This document shows, piece by piece, positions 33,308 through 44,524 of a stretch of DNA of 64,000 nucleotides. The notes under the pieces were generated by a model. The model was given only the letters and a program-made list of their open reading frames with translations, did no database searches and was not told the origin of the DNA. The DNA is taken from assembly GCA_965649825.1 (NCBI GenBank), contig OZ287697.1:248001-312000 (forward strand), given 5' to 3'. Position numbers and translations under genes: made by a program. The DNA is from Penicillus capitatus (lineage: Eukaryota > Chlorophyta). Positions within the stretch are counted from its first letter, which is position 1; every line of letters starts with the position of its first letter.

Positions 33308-35358
33308 ATGCCTTTCGGTCACTGGTTGGTACTGTGCACACTAGCAGTCCTTTTTGTCATTCCCCTCTGTGAATGCGCTTTGCCAAACGACTTGAGCAAC
33401 TACCAGAACGAATACGCGTGCGATTCGAAGGTTCGTCTTGTCAGGTGACCCACCCAATCCCTGCGACGACATATCATCGAACTGAACCATGATTCAGGCC
33501 ACTGACCATTTCTGATGTTCAAACTGCCGTCACGACGCATACACGCGTTGTTCCTGTCGGGACAGGATTCTCATGGAATAGAGTAATTAGACGCTAGGCG
33601 CATTCAATGCCGCTAAATGGCTTTTATAGGAGTTCTTTTGCGCAAGTCCCCCTCACGCCAAGAAAGAAACGGCTGCCAATATCGTCATGACGACGATAAG
33701 GCCACTCACCATCGATGTTGACACAGACGAAATGTCTGCATGGGTGGCAGCCGGCGTGACAATCTGGGATCTCATGGTATATCTGGCCAACTATGTCACA
33801 CCGTCCTCTCCGAGAGGTGACCATCCTCTTCGTCCCGAATGAGATAGATCGTTGGCCTTTCCGACAGGCTATGCCATTGCAGCGCCGCCTTCCTTTGTGA
33901 ATCAGACGATTGCAGGAGCCATCGCAACGAACACACACGGGAGCAGTTTGAAGCACGGCTCGCTGTCGAATCAAGTCATCGGATTCAAGGTCGTGCTGGC
34001 GAACGGCACACATGTGGAGATTTTTCCGGAGAGCCATCCTCTCTACTTCAAGGCCTTTCAAGTCAGTGTGGGCCGTCTTGGAGTCGTAACAGATGTGAAG
34101 CTGAAAATTGTGCCCGAGAAGCTCGTCAGAAGGAGATTCAGTCCTAGCATACCTGCTGAGGAGTTCCTGACGGAGCTCCGACTCGCACAAACGTCCTATC
34201 GAAGCACGGGAAAGCTTCCCAGTTCATTCGACCGCGATCGTTTGGTGATTCTCTCATTGATCGATTTTTCCGTAAGTCCTTCTGGATCTCACTCTTTTTT
34301 ATTTGTGTGATCTCTGTCTGTAGTTTATGACCGTCACACTCGAAACCATTGAAGAAAAAATTCCTTTCAGCAAGACGAAACTGCCCGTGAATAATTCTTC
34401 TGATCTAGATATCTCTCAGCCTTTCTTAGAAGGAATAGAAATCAAAATCAACGGCGCCCTGTCGCTCGATCGCCGTGAAAAGGGTAGTGCTATCGCAGAT
34501 GGCGTCAACTGGAAAAAGCCATCCTCGCTTAAGATCACCGAAGGGATGAAAAAAGTGGCAGATCTACCGGAATATCTAAAATCCTCTGCCGAGTATTTTG
34601 AACAAGCTTTGGAAAACGTAAGTCTGGAAACGCATGAAGCATCTTTTACCTTCAGTGAAGAGGCTGCAGCGGCCGATGTCCTCACTCTACAAGACGGATA
34701 CGAGGTTGCCTTGCCAGTCGACAAAATGGCCGATTGCCTTCAAGGCATCGTGAGTTTTCTGAAGACAGAGAAGCCTGACAACGGCTTCCGCCTCTTTCCG
34801 ACGCTGAAAATCGTGGGAAAGGAAGAGGGATTGCTGTCTGCCTCTCATGACGGACCTGTTATGTGGTTTGGTCTTCAAGACCTTGTTTACTACAACCAAA
34901 AGTACGACCCCGCGATCGTCCTTCCTACCATCGTCTTCTCTTGTGCAGACCAAGATCCATTAACGAGCCCTTCAAGAGATTTATGGGCTATCTCGTGACG
35001 AACCAAGCCTGTTCGCCTGTTGGACTGCACTGGGGAGGAGCTGGTTGGCCAGATACTGGCTGTTTTAACGGAGCTGACGTCTATAAAGACACGTGGTGTG
35101 ATTTTGGCTGCGCCGTGCGCGCCTTGGACCCGGATGATAAGTTTATTGGATCTGCTCCTGACAGGTGACCCACTCCCATCTGTCACATCACTTTTCTGCA
35201 TTAGTATCCGTTTCAGGTGGAGTTGGGAGGGTGCAGACTTGGAAAGCTGCTGCACGAAGGACGGATTCAATCACGGAAAGAAAAATTGCGAATGCAAGGT
35301 GCAACGAACACGCCATTCTGTCGATTGTCCCCCTGCGCCCTTCTACACCGACAGATAG
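33308..35358 (+). CDS. Secreted aldonolactone oxidase paralogue A (GULO/ALO family)
   Basis: Seven exons (33308-33444, 33498-33582, 33630-33816, 33868-34271, 34324-34901, 34949-35164, 35217-35358) give 582 aa. There is a signal peptide (WLVLCTLAVLFVIPLCECA). The FAD-binding PCMH half has VRLVRPLTISDVQ, VVPVGTGFSWN, the ATNTHGSSLKHGSLS loop and VGRLGVVTDVKL. The C-terminal ALO half has the LHWGGAGWP form of the HWxK signature. A Cys-rich tail (WCDFGCAVRALDP, then CC..C.C..C) ends the protein. The residue at the place of the flavin-linking His of animal GULO is Phe. HWGG replaces HWGK, so Lys of that motif is lost, unlike in B-F. Intron 6 carries TGTCACATCA and intron 4 carries CTCACTCTTTT. Activity may differ from the other copies. 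Confidence 0.88.
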
Positions 35359-36140
35359 ACAACGCCTCTATGTTTCAACGTTTATCTGCCTGTGATTTTT
35401 GCCAGTTCATACCAAGACAACTTAGACTGGAACGCCATTGGTCGACGTGTCATTTGTGCATACAAATTGGCTCTGGTTATATACCCCTTAGGCTGTTCTT
35501 TTCCATGTAATCACCGTTTTTATTTCGTAGTCTGACAACATTGACGAATGTCATTGATGGAAGTGTGTGTCATACATCTGTTAAACAAGAAGAGGTCCCG
35601 TCTCCCTGCAGAGAGTTATGTATGAATGTTCCTTTATTGGTTCAAAGAGATAAGATTTGTGGCTTTTGGCGTTTGCTGCTGAACAGCCAGCCGCATGTGC
35701 TGAATCGTTTGTTTGTTAATCGACAAGTTTATGACCAAAAACGCAAACGCGTCGAATCCGAAGACCGCGCCGATACGAACACGACAAGGACCTACCACGT
35801 ACGCTTTCGCTTTGTGGACGCCATTCGAAGCGAAAATCTCAAAATGCGTCGTTTATCGATCGCTCGGCGTTTGAGTGCTCCTTCGATGACGCTGCTATTC
35901 TCGCCGGCGCTTTTTGGCGAGCCACTTTCTTGAGTCGGAATGGACGGAGACAGTACTACTGTCATCCTTCATTCTGTATGAATTTCATGGCGACTCCCGC
36001 AACCGACCTCGGTAATGGGAGGCTCTCAATCAAGAGACCGGTTTTGTCTCCCGGAAGTTAGAGCGAACCCACTGCCCCAATACCACACGTCTTTCTTTTC
36101 TGTGAGCCGAGACATCGTCGCACAGAACCTATTGTCGAAA
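35359..36140. other. Spacer; one unsupported frame
   Basis: The plus-strand frame 35541-35933 (130 codons, basic, rich in Arg) has no recognised domain. I do not call it a gene. Confidence 0.4.
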
Positions 36141-36941
36141 ATGGTGTCCGGCATTGTTTGGAGAGCGCTCGTCCTTTTATTCGCCGTTGCGAAATTAGGT
36201 AACCTCGCAATCTTTGGCGGCGTTTTCGAAGAGTCTGTTTTCTGTTTAGGTTTTGCAACACCACATCATGACGGCGTGACGGCGTTGTCTGCGAAACCGA
36301 CGCGCAGTTTGAAAGGCATTGCCTGTTCAGGGGCGTCTTGCGGCTATGCGAATTCGGCAAGCGTTTCTAAATTCATTTCTTATCTCGCCGGAACAGCGGA
36401 CGACGTTTGCAACTGCACGTGCAATTCCGATGACGCCAGCCTTCTACACCTGGCGGCGGCGTCTTCGAACAAGCTCTCGAATATTATCATTCAGAGGTTG
36501 ATGAGTGAGAGATGCACACCAGAGGTTGTCGATCAAGGAGGCAATACGCCTCTTCATGATGCCTGCAAGGTCTGCAACATCCGCCAAGCAACAGTAATCT
36601 CTGCCATCTGGAAGAATGCGTTCCCACACTCTTGCGCTTCTATAGTACTTGATGCAGCGTTTAGCGTCGGTAATGACCGTGAACAAAGCAACAGAGACGT
36701 CCCTGTGCCTCTGCCTCATGAACTGTGAGGACGATGCGTATGGTCTCCTATCGATGATGCTCAAGAAATGGGACGGCGTACCGGAGAAGGATTGTCTCAT
36801 GTGCGGCAACATCAATGCGGTTCAAGCCTCAAAGGGCGCAAACATCAGCAGGGTAGGCATCTCTGCTGTCATCTACATAAACAATGGTCTTGCTTTGACG
36901 TGTAACAGGCTGTTGAAGACGTCATGAACTGTGGAGACTAG
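36141..36941 (+). CDS. Secreted protein with ankyrin-like repeats
   Basis: Four exons (36141-36198, 36250-36569, 36646-36852, 36909-36941) give 205 aa. A signal peptide (WRALVLLFAVAKLGFA) is split by intron 1. Ankyrin-type units follow: ASLLHLAAASSNKLSNIII and GNTPLHDACK. The remainder has many Cys (CSGASC, CNCTC, CLCLMNC, CLMC), which suits an exported, disulphide-bonded protein. Secreted ankyrin-plus-Cys proteins are unusual. Function unknown. Confidence 0.55.
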
Positions 36942-39508
36942 CTTTACGTTGTCCCTGATCACTCGACTGTGACCATCCCTTAGAAAATGGACCTGCCTGT
37001 TACATCCATGTCTCCCCTGGGTCTTTCTTTTCGTTTCTCCTTCTTTTGCATGATTTTACTTGTGAGAAGAGAGGTCGGTTACTCGAAGGAATACTGTAGT
37101 TAAAGACGTGTGTCCATGGATTCGGCGTTCTGAAGACGTTGTAGTTATGTGACGCTGAATCGTTGTTGCATTCGGAGAGGCGCGTTGCGATTGGACGTGG
37201 CTTCGCTAACCGTTGACGGCCGAAAGCTGTCTGAAAGGATTGTCTCTACAGCCTTAGCAAAAAGACGGTACAGACAACAGAGCGGCATGGTGTGATCCGA
37301 GGTTTGCAACCAGAGTAGAGAGCACAATTCAGTCCTGTCCTGTGGGCGTGTGGACGTCGGATAGAAGCGTCAAGTCAACTATCGAACTTGCTATCGCGTC
37401 GAATTCATGAGTCGATGCGTCTGGCGCAATATAATACGACGTATTCGCGCATTTTGCTTTCTCTGTCTGTAGTGTCGAGCTCTGCTTCGGGTCGGCCACC
37501 GGCAGCTTCCGGCACAGGCCAACAGGGTGCAAAGCGAATGAATCTACACGACCAACAATTGACCTCTGGCTTGTCAACCGATACTTGGAGACTGACGGGT
37601 GGACACGAACGGTTTCCGGCCCGCAGACCGGACACGTCGCAGCTTCCTGACGTGACGTCCGTCCTCGGGCGACCAAGGGTATAAATGACAGTGCGTGCGC
37701 CGACCTGCAGTCTCTACTTTGACTCTGGTGTTTTCCCTCCGTCCTCGCGATGCGTGTGCACGACCACGGCGCACGTCTCTTTGAAGATTCCCGTCAGAGA
37801 GAGAAGTTTGTGGGATTTACACAGGCTTTTGAATAACAAATCAGCCCGGAGGATTCCCGTCAGAGACCTTTTGAAACGCCAGTCTTGGAGTCGTGGCGAC
37901 GAGAGAGAAGGCTGAGTGAAGTGGCAACTATGAGAGGTGACAGGGAACCAGAGAATGATGAAAAAATACTTCCATGCGAATTGTTTAAAAAAGTACGATG
38001 GTTGCAGTGTGAAGGGAAGTATGTGAAATTGATGCTGAGACGTTCCATCAGAGAAATCCAGGCCGCCCCGAGTACATTATGGTACATCAAAAGTCGCATA
38101 ACATACTATCTGTTCTGGATTTGACACTGTTTAACTGAAAACACTCGAGGCGTGGAAGCGAACGCTACTTCGTGGGCACACGATGCTGTTGTACAAGGCG
38201 ATACTGTTCCATTCGAATCCGTTTGTCTTTTCCTGTGAGCTTGCTGCTTTAAGCTGTGCATGATTTAGCGTTTAGCGCGAAACAGATAAATACATGGAAG
38301 GTTTATTATATGAGAGATCTTCCGCGACGTATTTGGCCTGTTGTAAAGAGCACAATCAGTTGGTTTCCGTCACCTTAAAACGAGATAGCGAATACAATGA
38401 TTGAGTATTACTCTATTCTACTGAGTGCGGCCTTCAATAGGCGTCTAACAAATCTAAAGTGTGGGCTGCTTTTTATTTTTGTCGTAAAAGATTGATTGCT
38501 CACGAAGGAGTCTCGCCTGTCGGGTTTTGTACCGACAGAGTAGGTTGTTTATTTCTCTTTCTTCTAAAAACACTGTTCTTTCTACTTGACACAATTACTA
38601 GTTTAGCCGGACAGCAAGGAATCTTCACGAGATACGCCACCCACCCTTTATAATTTGCGAATCTAAACACATAGAAGGAGTCGTGGCGAGACTGCGAGCG
38701 CCATAAAGTTTTTGTAGTATGATCCCATCGCGATGAATTGTTTGAAAAACGAGGTTGCAGTGTTTTGTTAAAAAGGCGTTATTCACACAGTCTAGGATCT
38801 TTTGTAAAAACAGGTCATTTCATCGTATTCTTCGACACATCAATCAAATCACTGGATTCTCGGCTTGACAGTAGGATATGGAATTTATATTTCGACTTCC
38901 CAACTTCCGTATGGTATCTAGGAGCAAGAAAAGCATCTCGGTGAGTAGTGTGCGATTCATGATATTAGATAAAAGCCACACTTAATCCTAAAGAGTTAGA
39001 TTGTATTCAAACTTGTATATTCCGTCCATGTTCCCGTTCCTCAGACAACGATTCGAATAGCACTGAAAAACAGAAAGAAGTCGTCATGTCGATAAGATAA
39101 CATTGCGTGCACGCGTATTACCATCTCTTTTGACACGGCTTGCTAACGCGTCCACGCTGTTCTTACATGATTAGACAGCTGCGGCCAACTTTTATCGTTT
39201 GTACGGTGTTTGCTTTAGCAGGTACTGCGCATTCCCTATAAAAGGGAACTCTGAAACTCAGGAGAGAAAATGAATCAAATTGCGAAAAAAATAAGACACG
39301 ACAGAACAGGACTGTGTACGTTTAAAACCATCAAATGACTCTGACAGTCAGTGTCATTTAAGAAGTGCTCATCGTTCATTAGAGCACAGACAAGGTCTCA
39401 TTAGAAAGATAGAACAATAGACCACCTGCCGGACAACAAGCACATGGCAAAGAAAAAAAGCAGAAATGAACGCCATCATCGATAGAAAGAAGAAAAGATC
39501 GAACAGGT
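36942..39508. other. 2.6-kb spacer without a supported gene
   Basis: A TATA-like GGGTATAAATG lies at about 37676-37686, before a 76-codon frame with no known features. GATTCCCGTCAGAGA occurs twice (near 37786 and 37852). From about 39160 rightwards the sequence belongs to the segmental duplication shared with 50135 onwards. Confidence 0.4.
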
Positions 39509-41870
39509 TCATCTGTTGGTGTAGAACGGGGCGTCGGGACATTCCTCGCGGGTACGAATGGGAATGACATTGCAGTCACAACCATCCAAAGAGGTATTAT
39601 ACCCTTCGTCGGTGCAGCACCTCTCCAGATTGGCCCCATTCCAATTCCATCTGCGAAAGAAGGTAATCATTCAGCTTGAATTATTCTTTATCAACGGTGC
39701 ACCTGTCTGGGGCGGAACCAATGAACTTGTCTGTGGGATCGAGCGCTCTTACGGCGCATCCGAAATCGCACCAGGTATCCTTGTAGTGTTCGGCGCCGTT
39801 CCAGCAGCCGAAATCCGGCCATCCTGCCTTGCCCCAGTGCAGACGACTAGGCGAACAGGATTCGTTAGCCACGAGGTGAGCAATCAGCTGCTTAAACGGC
39901 AGATTGCTTGACCTCGGTCTAGATAGCAGAGCAACGTCACAGAGAGTCGGTACGCGATCAGACCACGCACTCTTGGTTGTAGAAAACGGTGTCGACAGTT
40001 TGAAACCAGACATAGGCTCGGTCGTGTGAAGCTGACAACAATCCGCTCTCCTTTCCGGCGAATCTGATTAAGAGAGGCCGCTGCAAAAATGTCTCAGCGG
40101 ACAGACCCTCGGCAAGAGTTAGAAAGCCGTCCATGCACTCTGCAAGGTTCTCCAGGGGCACCCCCACTTCATAATCGTCAATGGTATCCGTACTGTTAAA
40201 AATCTCTGGAGGAGCTAGTAACTCCACTTCGTGTCTATCTCCGGTGACGTTTCCAAACAGAATCGATAACCCAGCCGGAGAAGATTCGACAATCGATGCT
40301 GTCAAATCCGGATTGCTCAGATTCAGGTTTGGAGGACGCGGATCCGGAACGGTCCAGTCGACGCCATTAGCGATGGCAGAGCGAGACTTGTAGAAGCGAG
40401 CATTGGCAAGACTGCTGAACATTTGGTATGCGCGTGGAGGAGTAGCTTGAAAGTTTGCCTCGCTGTGAGAATCGCCTGTTAGCTCTCCACCGCGTTCTTC
40501 AGCTTCCAGATTCTCGAACGTCCAACGCGAGAACTGCAGATCGACCTTTAGCGCTGTCCAAACTCCGGGGTTTCTTACCGTGATGTTTTTGGCGAACGCG
40601 ATTATATACGTGACTCCTTCAATCCTCTCAGGTATCGTATCACCCGAAGCGTATGCTGATTGGATCTCTCTGATTTCCGAGAAGAAGTCCTCGCGATCTG
40701 TCGACTGCTTGATCGTCCTCTTGACGAGTGTCTCGCGAATGATCCGCATTTTCACGTCGGTCACGACGCCGAGGCGTCCGACGCTGACCTGAAAGGCCCT
40801 GAAGTACAGTGGATGTCTATCTGGATAGATCTCCGTCAGCGTTCCGTTGGCCAGCACCACTCTGAAGCCGATAACCTGGTTGGAGAGCGAGCTGTATGTT
40901 AAACTGCTTCCGTGCGTACTGGTTGCAACGGCACCTCCGATCGTTTGATTGACATAGATTGAAACCTTGCCCAGAGCGTAACCTGGAAGCATCTGTCTCG
41001 TTCTCTGAGAAAGACGAGTGGCGTGCAATCACCTCTAGGCGCGGCATCTGTGACGTAGTCTCCGAGAAAGGTTATTAGATTCCAGATGCTCACTCCTGCT
41101 GAAACCCAAACAGACATCTCTTCTTCGTCGACTCTGATCTTCGGACGGCGGATGGTGGTCATGACGATGTTGGCTGCCGTTTCGCCTTCCTCGAATGCAG
41201 CGTTGGCGCAGAAGAAACCCTGGTGCAAACACACACGCGTCAGAAAGAGGAGTTAATAGCAGGTTATAGTTGCGTCACCCTGTTGTAAGAGTGACCAACG
41301 CCGACTGGAGAGATGCGGTCGTGGCGTTTCACCGCTCTTCGCACGTCGCCGACTTTCTTTGGCCTGCATCAGTGGCAACGTCAGTGTTCTGAAGAAAGAT
41401 GTTTACTCGAAGACGACTTACCTCACGAGGCGGACTCTGGTGTCACATACGTATTCGTTAGAGTAGTTGCTTAGGTCGTCCGGCAATCTGCATTTCGCAG
41501 AGTGGAGGACGTGAAGAAGCGTGAGCCAAAATGCAATTGTCCGATAGGCAGCGGCCATCTTCCCTGGAGAAATCCGAGGTTGACGAGAAAACTGGTCCGC
41601 GTCGAAGCCGGTCGTCTTCGAGATTTTCGAGAGCTTGGAGTCGGCTGCAAACGAATAAAGCAAAGAGGAAAGAACGTTTCAGCGACAATTTGACGGTGAT
41701 GAATTCACTACCGAATTCATACAGACAGCGCGGCATTTCCGACCAGTTGCCTATTCTAAACGTGCTCTCGAGGCAGTACCTTCAAATGTCATCTGGACGT
41801 CATCCAGAGAACTGTCCGTCGACAGCCGACGGGCAATGCGCACAGGTTCTAATTCAGTCTGTGGGATACT
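39160..41870. repeat. Segmental duplication, left copy (gene B and flanks)
   Basis: The stretch matches about 50135-52845 in the same orientation, with long identical runs in the coding part (for example 39680-39860 against 50646-50826) and weaker identity toward both ends. It covers the complete gene B, about 350 bp downstream of it and about 300 bp upstream. Confidence 0.88.
39509..41558 (-). CDS. Secreted aldonolactone oxidase paralogue B
   Basis: Seven exons (41558-41422, 41363-41279, 41219-41033, 40982-40579, 40545-39971, 39918-39703, 39650-39509) give 581 aa. The signal peptide is TIAFWLTLLHVLHSAKC. The flavin loop is SPVGVGHSYN, with His at the covalent FAD position known from animal GULO. 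ATSTHGSSLTYSSLS, VGRLGVVTDVKM and the LHWGKAGWP motif follow, then the Cys-rich tail (CCTDEGY, CDCNV, CPDAPFYTNR). Intron 4 is only 33 nt and in this copy has no stop codon, so it could be read through. Exon lengths match the paralogues exactly at 85, 187, 404, 216 and 142 nt. Confidence 0.9.
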
Positions 41871-42294
41871 TCTCGACTCGGAAAGCTGTTTGTCGCTGTC
41901 TACATATATCTGCGTGTTGAGGCACGCAAATGCACATAATGATTCAAGCCGCCGTGTTAAGCTGCTACCGACACGAGGTTATCGACGCCTGTTTGGTCTT
42001 TCAATGAACAAAGCTGAAACGAATACAACAGAATGACAGTCGCTGAACAAAAACGACGAAATCTGCACAGAGCCAACGTCTCTCATCCGCGAGCGAAGAG
42101 AACTGCCACGCCTGTCTGACACCTCGATCTGGACTTCGATAATCGGGTTCGTCGGAAAGCTGACACTCAGAGGAGATCCCTTGAACAAGCCACGCAGTAT
42201 GACGAAAGAGGACTTAAACCGTGTTTCTACCTGTTTTGGGGAGATCGTCTGCCGGTCCTCGGAATCCCTATCTTGCGAGTCTTTCTGATACTGC
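41871..42294. other. Spacer between duplication edge and interrupted frame
   Basis: I see no supported gene. Confidence 0.4.
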
Positions 42295-42484
42295 GTGGAT
42301 TGCGAAGGACCAAAGCATTATGAATGGAGGTACTGTGAACAGGGATTCGCACATGAAATACAAAAACACGCTCCTTCCGAAGCTCACGGAGCAGCCTATG
42401 AAGATGCGAATCTGTGTGATAAGAGCGCAGAAGACATGACGGTCGCTCGCCATCGGCAACCGAAGCAGAGAACGCGAGGGTCCT
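42295..42484 (+). pseudogene. Possible 5' half of a gene interrupted by the retroelement
   Basis: The open frame (WRYCEQGFAHEIQKHAPSEA and so on) runs straight into the left LTR and stops a few codons inside it. A second open frame begins right after the right LTR at 47573. A simple excision joins them one base out of frame, so the link is only a suggestion. Confidence 0.3.
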
Positions 42485-42623
42485 TGTCGGGATAGAGTGC
42501 TGAACGACATGGACGGTGACTATTAAGGGTCACATCATCGATATAAATTAAAAAAACAGCATTAGGTTATTTGTATCTGACGTTCCCTTTTAAGCTTCTG
42601 TTTACACCAAACAAAAAGCGAAA
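42485..42623 (+). repeat. Left LTR (139 bp)
   Basis: It starts TGTCGGGATAG and ends AAAAAGCGAAA. A TATA-like GATATAAATTAAAA lies at about 42539-42552. The first 43 bp repeat the last codons of pol, because the right LTR begins inside that gene. Confidence 0.9.
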
Positions 42624-43873
42624 TGGTTTCGGAGCGACAATATCTATCCACTGAACGTCATGAGGTTGAGACCGCTCTCAACGCGGCCGCTATGGTCGCT
42701 GACGGTTATCGACCGCGGATGGCCAAAGTCATGGAAAGGGTCGAAGTCGGCTCGCCCTTGTTCGAGCTCTTCCGCCAGGTGACGGGGACCGCTGAGCCAC
42801 ATTTTGCAGAACTCGCCGCGTTTAACACTGCATTCGCGACAAGGGCCGCGGCCATCAAGAATTGTTTCCCTGCAGCAAAGGCGGCGATAAGCGATGAGGA
42901 CAAGTGGCACGTTTTTAAAGCAATGCTTCTGGCCCAATGCTCCACTGCAGGAGCCACTTCAGGAGAGAGGCTGGCATCTGCGAGCAAGAAAAAGGCGGAA
43001 TCTTGGCTACAGTTCGCGGAGAGGTTCGGAGTCATGGCAACTCAGTCTGGTCTAGCGAGGGAAATGCAAATAAAGCTGTTATATGGAAAACTCCCGCCAG
43101 CACTAAAGAGGGCAATCGCTAGTCTGCCCGTTACGGCTACGATAAATGAGATGATTCTGGTCATTAGAAACGTGACTTTTTGGACGGGGTCATCGTCTGC
43201 CGCTGAGGTGGATAAGGATGCCATGGAAGTGGATGCGATAGATGCAAATGGAGGAGGGAACATTTCCCATAACGTGGACAGTTTTGGCCAGACATTATCA
43301 TTACGAGAGCTCTGTGATGCAATGAGGAGTGAACTTGCCAGAAATCCTCGTTTTGCAAGCATTGCTGAGGACATTGTCGGACAGTGGCGCCAGAAGGGAT
43401 CGCAAGGCCAGTTCCAGAATCTAAGAGGAAATAAACGTTCTGGTCAAAGACGGCCAGCAAGGCAGTTTCAGGGAAACTGCTACCAATGTGGAGAGTATGG
43501 CCACTCAGCCAAATTCTGTCGCCAACGATCACACCACGTGCGGGAATCGCACCCAATACCAACACAGAATCACTTCGCACCGTTGGCTGCGTTTGAAGAG
43601 GAAGAGAGGGAGGACGACTCGGCATCTGTACTCTCCGTTGGCCTATCCCCGGCAACACAACGCGACATCTCTGCGAAGAAGGGCAAGCCCAAAGAGACAA
43701 GACTGATGGTTTTGAAGGAGGAAGACTCGGGAAAGGACACAGTCAAATATATCGATTATCCTCGAGTTGACCAGTCGTCGTCTAGCAGACCTCAAAGGGG
43801 TCGGGCTTCATTGAAAGTGGCAACTTACCTAGCCAACCGGCCGGAGAAGGAACAAGCTCTCTGTAGGAAATGA
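42623..43873 (+). CDS. gag: Retroelement Gag
   Basis: 416 aa in one open frame. The N-terminal 200 aa are helical, as in Ty3-type capsids. A CCHC zinc knuckle (CYQCGEYGHSAKFC) lies at about residue 285 behind a basic stretch (KRSGQRRPARQFQ). An acidic, Ser-rich tail follows. The ATG overlaps the end of the left LTR and the primer-binding site. Confidence 0.9.
   Translation: MVSERQYLSTERHEVETALNAAAMVADGYRPRMAKVMERVEVGSPLFELFRQVTGTAEPHFAELAAFNTAFATRAAAIKNCFPAAKAAISDEDKWHVFKAMLLAQCSTAGATSGERLASASKKKAESWLQFAERFGVMATQSGLAREMQIKLLYGKLPPALKRAIASLPVTATINEMILVIRNVTFWTGSSSAAEVDKDAMEVDAIDANGGGNISHNVDSFGQTLSLRELCDAMRSELARNPRFASIAEDIVGQWRQKGSQGQFQNLRGNKRSGQRRPARQFQGNCYQCGEYGHSAKFCRQRSHHVRESHPIPTQNHFAPLAAFEEEEREDDSASVLSVGLSPATQRDISAKKGKPKETRLMVLKEEDSGKDTVKYIDYPRVDQSSSSRPQRGRASLKVATYLANRPEKEQALCRK
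42624..42635 (+). other. Candidate primer-binding site
   Basis: TGGTTTCGGAGC directly follows the LTR and begins with TGG. It matches the initiator-methionine tRNA 3' complement TGGTATCAGAGC known from many retroelements at 10 of 12 bases. It lies inside the first codons of gag. Confidence 0.55.
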
Positions 43874-43880
43874 ACCCTTA

Positions 43881-44150
43881 ACTGTCATCTGTGTAACCAC
43901 CGGAAGCGGTGGAGCCGTCACATAACCATCCAGGCGCGCCGACCATCGGTCGCGACGGATGTCGGCTCTCGACCTAACTTCCCCATAACGTAAGGGGTGT
44001 GGTTATGCTGCATGCACTAGGAGTTCGCAGCTGTTAGGACGTAAGGTTAGGAAGTCCATAACCACCCTGGGTATATAAGGTCGACATTTCACCCTGTAAA
44101 CACTCCTGTTCGTATCGCATCAAATCTGATTGCGTTTCCGTCGTCTCAAC
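43881..44150 (+). repeat. Internal LTR-like promoter segment between gag and protease
   Basis: It starts TGTCATCTGTGTAACCA and holds a strong TATA box (GGGTATATAAGG, about 44069-44080) followed by CATTTCACCCTGTAAAC. It is homologous to the solitary copy at 7135-7360. It differs from the element's own terminal repeats. It may be a solo LTR of another family that landed here, or a captured internal promoter. Confidence 0.65.
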
Positions 44151-44524
44151 GCGCAAGGACTCGACTATCGTCTGAACCACTCTTACATTCGATTCCCAAC
44201 ACTCTCATTGACACTGGGGCAGAGGTATCGTTATTGCCGCTTCAGTATTGCCAGCGCTGGGGTCTTCGAGTAAAGCGAGTGGAAAACACTCAACTACGTG
44301 GGTTCAATAATTCAACCAGTCAAGTCACCGGCGAGGTCATTCTGCCGACGCGCATTGGCGGCTGGAATCAAGCAATTCCCTACTATGTGACCGATGCGAC
44401 TAATAAGGTGATCCTCGGGTATTCGGCTTTGAAAACTTTTGGTATCTCGGTGGACTGCTCCAATGACTGCTTCCTTGGGACAGACGGTCATGTGGTATTC
44501 TGTCACTCGGTCTCTTCAAACTAG
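44058..44524 (+). CDS. Retroelement aspartic protease
   Basis: The frame is open from 44058, but the 5' limit is uncertain because it overlaps the LTR-like segment. The active site is LIDTGAEVSLLP and a later conserved block is NKVILGYSAL. It ends with TAG at 44522-44524. The next frame (-1) carries reverse transcriptase. Confidence 0.75.
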
